This document shows positions 59,626-64,000 of a DNA stretch of 64,000 nt, piece by piece. Every line of letters starts with the position of its first letter. Position 1 is the stretch's first letter. The notes under the pieces were generated by a model that saw only the letters and a list, made by a program, of their open reading frames with translations, was not told where the DNA came from and did no database searches. The position numbers and the translations under genes are program-made. Origin of the DNA: Corynebacterium lactis RW2-5 (GTDB lineage Bacteria; Actinomycetota; Actinomycetes; Mycobacteriales; Mycobacteriaceae); assembly GCF_001274895.1 (NCBI RefSeq), contig NZ_CP006841.1:1054001-1118000 (forward strand), given 5' to 3'.

Positions 59626-60702
59626 TTGAGGAGAGGAAAAGGCCTGTATCGAAAAGTGGCGGCCGCGCTGACTGCGGCGGCGGCCCCGGTATTCCTGGCG
59701 AGCTGTACGGCGGGTGGCGACGGCTCTGCGGCAAAGCTCGTGATGGGCGACAGCTTCAGCGCGAAGCATCCGATGGGGGCGGGCGGCACTCAGAAGGTGG
59801 TGAAGGCTCTGGAAGAAATGGCTCCTGAACTGGGGCTTGAGTTCGAGTATTTCAGCAGCGGGCAGCTGGGCAAGCAGTCGGACATGGCCACGATGGTGCG
59901 CACGGGTGCGGCGGACATCGCGCCGATTTCGCCGGCGTATGTCGGTTCGGAGATGCCGCTTGCCAGCGTCGGTGACCTGCCGGGGCTGGGCAACGATTCC
60001 TGCGTTTCGGCCTACGCACTGCGCAATCTTATGGACAAGGGCGGGATACTCTACGAAGAGGAGCTAAAACCGCTGAACCTGCGCGCGCTGTGGGTTGGGT
60101 CGATCCCTTCCTACGAGGCTCTGACGGCCAACCGTGAGGTCCGCGTTCCAGGGGATCTGAAAGGCACGGTCCAGCGTTCGACCGGAGGCGCCCATGACCG
60201 GGTGGTTGACTCTGTCGGGGCGGCCGGCGTGGCGATGCCGATCGGCGACCTCTACGAGGCCATCACGAGGGGGACGGTAGAGGGGACAGTCGCGTCGCCA
60301 GTCTCGATTACGCCGTATGGGCTGCACGAGGTCTTGCGTTACTCAACGAAAGGGGCGAACCTCGGCTCCTTCAGCACGGTGTTCGCCATAAACGAGGACA
60401 CTTGGCAATCCCTCACGCTAGAGCAGCGGCGGGTCCTGTCCGAGCTGGCGGACGACGCCCAGCAGAGCCTGTGCGAGGGGCTCAACGACTCCGCTGACAA
60501 GCAGCTGGTTGAGATGGAGAAGGAAAACGTGAAGTTAATCGACGTGTCGCAGCAGCGGTCCGAGTGGGATGCGCTGGCAAGGCCTATTCGCGACAAATGG
60601 GTACGCGACCTAGAGGCCATTGGCCGACCTGCTGGCGAAGTCATGAGATCTTACGAGAAGGCCCTGCAGGATAACGCCGGCCGCGCGGAAAGGGGCAAGT
60701 GA
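59626..60702 (+). CDS. dctP: TRAP transporter solute-binding lipoprotein
   Basis: A 358-residue TRAP DctP-type receptor. The lipobox is LASC (Cys about residue 27); then LVMGDSFSAKHPMGAGG and the typical middle, with LWVGSIPSYEALTANREVRVPGDLKG and ATAVAMPIGD-like AGVAMPIGDLYEAI. It binds a dicarboxylate or other carboxylate outside the cell. TTG 59626 has GGAGGGAGG six bases upstream. The stop overlaps the next gene by one base. Confidence 0.88.
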   Translation: MRRGKGLYRKVAAALTAAAAPVFLASCTAGGDGSAAKLVMGDSFSAKHPMGAGGTQKVVKALEEMAPELGLEFEYFSSGQLGKQSDMATMVRTGAADIAPISPAYVGSEMPLASVGDLPGLGNDSCVSAYALRNLMDKGGILYEEELKPLNLRALWVGSIPSYEALTANREVRVPGDLKGTVQRSTGGAHDRVVDSVGAAGVAMPIGDLYEAITRGTVEGTVASPVSITPYGLHEVLRYSTKGANLGSFSTVFAINEDTWQSLTLEQRRVLSELADDAQQSLCEGLNDSADKQLVEMEKENVKLIDVSQQRSEWDALARPIRDKWVRDLEAIGRPAGEVMRSYEKALQDNAGRAERGK

Positions 60703-61310
60703 TGGAGAGCATCATTCTCCACCCCGGCCATCACGGCACCGGGCGGCGTACGACTTACGGCTTCATTACCGATGACTATCAGGCGCTTCACCGCTTCCAG
60801 AATTTCATCTCGGGTATCTGTGCGTGGATTGCCGGTACTGCGACCGTCACTGTCGGAGTGCTGACCGTGGTCGAGGTATTCATGCGCGGTGTCCTGGCCC
60901 GCCCGCTCGGGTGGAACGTCGGCTTTTCGGAGCGCTACCTCATGGTGGCAATCGCATTTTTCGGTCTTGTCACGGCGTATCGGACGGGTGCGCATATTGC
61001 CGTCGCTTCCCTCTATGGGAAGTTTGCACCGCGAACGCGGAAAGTATTGATGCTGCTCACTGAGGTTATCGTCGCCGGCGCATTCCTATCTCTGGCGGTG
61101 GCGGGGGTCGATAACGTTGCCTTCTCTGTCTCCATCGACGAGCGAATCCCGCCCGGAATGGCCGATCTTCCGTGGCCCAGCTGGACCTGGCGGATCCTCG
61201 TGCCGACCGCCGCTGTGCTCGGATTCGTCGTTGTCGCAATAGATATTTTCCGTGAGCTCACCACTAGCTGGTCCGCACCCGCGACGGATTACGAGCCAGG
61301 AGAGGAGTAG
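60702..61310 (+). CDS. dctQ: TRAP transporter small permease
   Basis: A 202-residue DctQ-type protein with four membrane segments (TATVTVGVLTVVEVFMRGVL, YLMVAIAFFGLVTAYRTGAHI, VLMLLTEVIVAGAFLSLAVA, ILVPTAAVLGFVVVAIDIF). It binds the large permease. The start ATG 60702 overlaps the dctP stop (TGATG); GTG 60699 is an alternative. Confidence 0.88.
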   Translation: MESIILHPGHHGTGRRTTYGFITDDYQALHRFQNFISGICAWIAGTATVTVGVLTVVEVFMRGVLARPLGWNVGFSERYLMVAIAFFGLVTAYRTGAHIAVASLYGKFAPRTRKVLMLLTEVIVAGAFLSLAVAGVDNVAFSVSIDERIPPGMADLPWPSWTWRILVPTAAVLGFVVVAIDIFRELTTSWSAPATDYEPGEE

Positions 61311-61313
61311 GGC

Positions 61314-62600
61314 GTGCTTTTAGCAATCATTCTTGTCACACTTATTGTGCTCATTATGTTGCGAGTGCCAGTTGCCTTTTCGATCCTCGGCACTGGATTT
61401 CTCGGGCTAGTCCTCCTCGGCGGGCTTGGACACGCATTGCCAATCCTCGAAACAGCCCCCGCCACCGCGGTGCGCAATTCCTCTCTATCGGCCATTTCTC
61501 TCTTCATGTTGATGGCGCAGTTCATGCTGATGTCGGGTCTGCTGGACTCGCTTTTCGACGCCGCCAGGTCCCTGGTCGGCCGCATTCCGGGCGGCACGGG
61601 TGTCGCCTCGGTGGGCGCGGGCACGGCATTCGCCGCGGTGTCCGGATCGTCGACCGCGGCGGCCGCGACCCTGGCCCAGACGTCGACGAAGCGCATGCTT
61701 TCCGAGGGCTACCAGCAGACCGTCGCTAGTGGCCTTGTTGCCTCCGTCGGAACACTCGCTGCGATGATTCCGCCGAGCATTATCCTCGTTTTTTATGCGA
61801 TTACCGCAGAGGCATCGGTGGGAGATGTCCTGGTAGCTGGGTTTTTCCCAGGCCTGCTCATCGCAATTGCTATGGTGGCGACGATGTACGTCGGCATGGC
61901 CTTTCAGAAAGGGGCAGTGCCGGCCGGGCAGCGTTCGACCTGGGCGGAGAAGTGGAAGTCCCTGTGGCACGCATCGCCGCTGCTGTTCATTTTCGTTGCA
62001 GTCGTCGGCTCGATTTTCCTCGGAATTGCGACACCGACAGAGGCTGCCGCGCTCGGCGCGTTGGTGGCGTTGATTCTGGTTGTTGCACGCGGGCGCTTTA
62101 CGACGCAGAAGTTCTTGGTTGCCGTGGCGGAAACGGTGAAGTCTACCGCGATGATTCTTGCCATTGTTATGGCTGCGCACGTGTTGGGGCACTTCCTGAC
62201 TGAGACCCGCACAGCTCCGAAGCTGGTTCAGGCTATCGAGGATTCCGCCATGCCGGCGCTGCTTGTAATGGTTCTCATTGCGGCGTTTTACGTTTTGCTG
62301 GGCTTCTTCATGGATCAGGTTGCGATCATCGCGTTGACCGTGCCGATTGTCCTGCCCGTGGTTGAGGAACTGGGATACGACGCAGTGTGGTTCGGAATCT
62401 TTATGATTCTGCTTGCCGAAGTGGGCATGATTACGCCGCCGATGGGGCTTAACGTGTTCGTGGTTTCAAAATCTTCGGGTATCCCAGCGGTGGTTGTTTT
62501 TAGGGGAGCGTTTCCCTATGTGGTCGTCATGCTACTGATGGCGATGGTGTTTCTGCTCTGGCCGGGGCTAGTTATGTGGGTTCCGAATCTGATGGGATAG
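61314..62600 (+). CDS. dctM: TRAP transporter large permease
   Basis: A 428-residue DctM-type permease with about twelve membrane segments; the conserved blocks ATAAAATLAQTSTKRML (ending the first third) and LGFFMDQVAIIALTVPIVLPVV, and MITPPMGLNVFVVSKSSG are in place. It uses a sodium or proton gradient to import the bound carboxylate. Third gene of the dctPQM operon; GTG 61314 follows AGGAG. Confidence 0.93.
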   Translation: MLLAIILVTLIVLIMLRVPVAFSILGTGFLGLVLLGGLGHALPILETAPATAVRNSSLSAISLFMLMAQFMLMSGLLDSLFDAARSLVGRIPGGTGVASVGAGTAFAAVSGSSTAAAATLAQTSTKRMLSEGYQQTVASGLVASVGTLAAMIPPSIILVFYAITAEASVGDVLVAGFFPGLLIAIAMVATMYVGMAFQKGAVPAGQRSTWAEKWKSLWHASPLLFIFVAVVGSIFLGIATPTEAAALGALVALILVVARGRFTTQKFLVAVAETVKSTAMILAIVMAAHVLGHFLTETRTAPKLVQAIEDSAMPALLVMVLIAAFYVLLGFFMDQVAIIALTVPIVLPVVEELGYDAVWFGIFMILLAEVGMITPPMGLNVFVVSKSSGIPAVVVFRGAFPYVVVMLLMAMVFLLWPGLVMWVPNLMG

Positions 62601-62606
62601 CAAAAA

Positions 62607-62623
62607 ACTAGTCGGGGACTAGT
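62607..62623 (+). terminator. Small hairpin after dctM
   Basis: ACTAGTC-GGG-GACTAGT is a perfect 7-base stem 6 bases after the stop. No T-run follows, so it is a weak terminator or a spacer. Confidence 0.35.
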
Positions 62624-62800
62624 GCATGAAGTATTAGTACAGGAAACCGAAGTTGATAGATCCCTGGTTCGGCACGTTGTTGATGCCTGGTGAGGGAAGG
62701 GGGCGGGGAGCTCGGGGACCGTGCGGCCTGCTTTTGTGTCACACGGGATTGTGCGTGACTAAGCGGTGGTAATTCTCGTTAATCAACCCTCAGTGTTTTC

Positions 62801-63682
62801 TTAACTCGCGGCGATTCGTATGAACTCCGCGATGTCGTCACTTGGCTCGTATCCTCGCCGCAGTACCGCACTGATGGGGCGATCGAAGCGAATCTCGGCG
62901 GGGAGAATCGTAATCTTTCCTAGTGTGACCTGGTCGGCAATTGCGCCAGTAGAAATTATGGCCGGAGCGTTGAGGGCTAGAATTCCAGACCGCTGAGCCG
63001 AAAGTGAACCGAACTCGCCCGCCGGTTCGGCCATATTTCCAAGCGCGTCCTCGATGACTCGACGGCTTCCTGATCCTGGTTCGCGCACAATCAACTGCGT
63101 GCTGCGTAAAAGTTCTGCGGAAATAATGGCTCTCTGCTCCCATGGATGGCCCTTGGGCACTGCGACGGCCAGTTCGTCGGTTCCGATTGCTACTTCTTCT
63201 AAGTCGTGGCGGGGTTGTCCTCCTTCGACGATTCCTAACGGGACGGTCCCCTCGGCAACCATTTCCCGTACCTTATGAGAATTGGCCTGAAGCATGGTCA
63301 GCCGCACTGATGGGTGTCCAGCGTGGAACGTTGCTGCCCACCCTGGGTAGTAGATCTCTGCAACCGTATTTGATACCGCGATACTGAGACGTCGGGGGCT
63401 ATCGTCGGCAAGCAAAGTGGAGGCTAGGGAGCTGAAATGTTGGCACGCGCCCAAAAGTTCAGGAATTGCGCCGAGGATTTCCGCTCCGCGCTCTGTCGGG
63501 GAGACTCCGTAGGGGGATCGGTCGAATAAGTCAAAGCCCAGTGAGCGCTCGGCGCGGGCGATGCGGGCTGACATGGTCTGCTGGTGGATGCCGGATTCGC
63601 GGGCGGCCATCGAAATGGATCCTGTGCTGGCGACGGCCAGGACGGCCTCGAGCTCTTCCACTGCAGGTAGGTTGGGGTACAT
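62801..63682 (-). CDS. LysR-family transcriptional regulator
   Basis: A 293-residue LysR regulator: helix-turn-helix (ELEAVLAVASTGSISMAARESGIHQQTMSARI) and the effector domain with PRRLSIAVSNTVAEIYYPGW. Divergent from the partial transporter gene at the window edge, which it probably controls. Between it and dctM lies a 200-base stretch without genes. Confidence 0.88.
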   Translation of the reverse strand: MYPNLPAVEELEAVLAVASTGSISMAARESGIHQQTMSARIARAERSLGFDLFDRSPYGVSPTERGAEILGAIPELLGACQHFSSLASTLLADDSPRRLSIAVSNTVAEIYYPGWAATFHAGHPSVRLTMLQANSHKVREMVAEGTVPLGIVEGGQPRHDLEEVAIGTDELAVAVPKGHPWEQRAIISAELLRSTQLIVREPGSGSRRVIEDALGNMAEPAGEFGSLSAQRSGILALNAPAIISTGAIADQVTLGKITILPAEIRFDRPISAVLRRGYEPSDDIAEFIRIAAS

Positions 63683-63752
63683 GTTTTCATGGTACCCCTG
63701 ACAAAAATCGTTGTTGCCCTGGTTTCTTCGTCGGGCCCGCTAGGTTTGCAGC

Positions 63753-64000
63753 ATGCATGTGGTTAGGAATATCGGTGCGCGGACGAAAGGTGGGCGTAGC
63801 GTTCTCGCACCCCCGGGGCCCGCGTGGGCGGGCTCACTGATGGGTACTTCCATCTTTGCGACTCTCGCTCAAACTCATGGCGTGCCCATTGTTCCGGCGC
63901 TTCTCATGGTGGTCGCCATTGGGGCGTTTGTATTCATCGTGGTCGGCTGGTTGTCATATCGCAATCCCGGGTGGGGCAGTCATCTTATGGCGCCGTGGGG
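63753..64000 (+). CDS. TDT/SLAC1-family transporter, 5' part (cut by window end)
   Basis: The reading frame from ATG 63753 is open to the window end, giving 82 residues: PPGPAWAGSLMGTSIFATLAQ then a membrane helix with LLMVVAIGAFVFIVVGWLS. This opening is like the TDT (tellurite-resistance/dicarboxylate) family. The -10-like TAGGTT ends six bases before the ATG, so the gene may be leaderless. Substrate could be a carboxylate, sulfite or similar. Confidence 0.68.
   Translation, partial: MHVVRNIGARTKGGRSVLAPPGPAWAGSLMGTSIFATLAQTHGVPIVPALLMVVAIGAFVFIVVGWLSYRNPGWGSHLMAPW

Noticed and set aside
62624..62800. A hidden gene between dctM and the LysR gene
   Set aside because: No frame of sensible length or start is present; only simple repeats such as TGTGTCACA are seen.

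Overview
The window reads as a chromosomal core segment of a high-G+C actinobacterium, almost certainly a Corynebacterium or close relative. The gene order etfBA - cysteine desulfurase - mnmA - metE-like - ligA, ACT protein - gatCA, pfkA, gatB, ilvD - PH protein - mscCG-type channel - ilvBNC, serA, leuB, CNB/CBS protein - dnaQ-like - fumarylacetoacetase-family protein, gltX matches the arrangement I recall for C. glutamicum. Species cannot be fixed from the sequence. I see no insertion sequence, prophage, CRISPR array or rRNA.

Layout. 1-7.1 kb: tail of a probable Nudix protein, a THUMP-like methyltransferase, electron transfer flavoprotein (etfB, etfA), cysteine desulfurase and mnmA (sulfur transfer to tRNA), and a MetE-like protein. 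7.1-14.3 kb: an orphan AAA ATPase, an exonuclease, ligA, an alpha-glucan phosphorylase and an ACT-domain protein. 14.6-24.8 kb: gatC, gatA, an iron-type ABC importer (permease, ATPase, lipoprotein), pfkA, a YkvI-type membrane protein, a methyltransferase and gatB. 24.8-28.1 kb: a lipoprotein, a DoxX protein with an acidic N-terminus and a secreted beta-lactamase-like protein. 28.1-39.7 kb: branched-chain amino acid and serine synthesis (ilvD, ilvB, ilvN, ilvC, serA) with a PH protein, an MscCG-type channel and a large lipoprotein. 39.7-44.3 kb: two paralogous CoA transferases of opposite orientation around a CobW/COG0523 GTPase. 44.4-54.0 kb: leuB, a DinB-like protein, the CNB/CBS/nucleotidyltransferase plus exonuclease pair, an FAH-family protein, isochorismate synthase, an SDR, a hydroxypyruvate isomerase-like protein, a small DUF2892 protein and gltX. 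54.0-58.7 kb: two tandem copies of a tRNA-Gln/tRNA-Glu pair, an L-2-hydroxyacid dehydrogenase, an acyltransferase, a PE-PPE-like secreted hydrolase, a carboxymuconolactone decarboxylase and a third tRNA-Glu. 58.7-64 kb: IclR regulator with a TRAP transporter, then a LysR regulator divergent from a TDT-type transporter cut by the window end.

How it works together. GltX, GatCAB and the clustered tRNA-Gln/tRNA-Glu genes form the indirect route to Gln-tRNA. ilvBNC, ilvD and leuB supply valine, isoleucine and leucine, and share a 15-base motif (GTCCAYATARTGAGA) in front of ilvB, ilvD and leuB, which I read as one regulon. The right end is a carboxylate uptake region with two transporters and two regulators.

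No clearly new multi-gene system is visible. The most interesting signals are regulatory: the shared branched-chain operator, a Zur-like box on a leaderless CobW gene, a CstR/CsoR-like palindrome before the DUF2892 gene, and a perfect palindrome plus a GlxR-like site before the TRAP operon.
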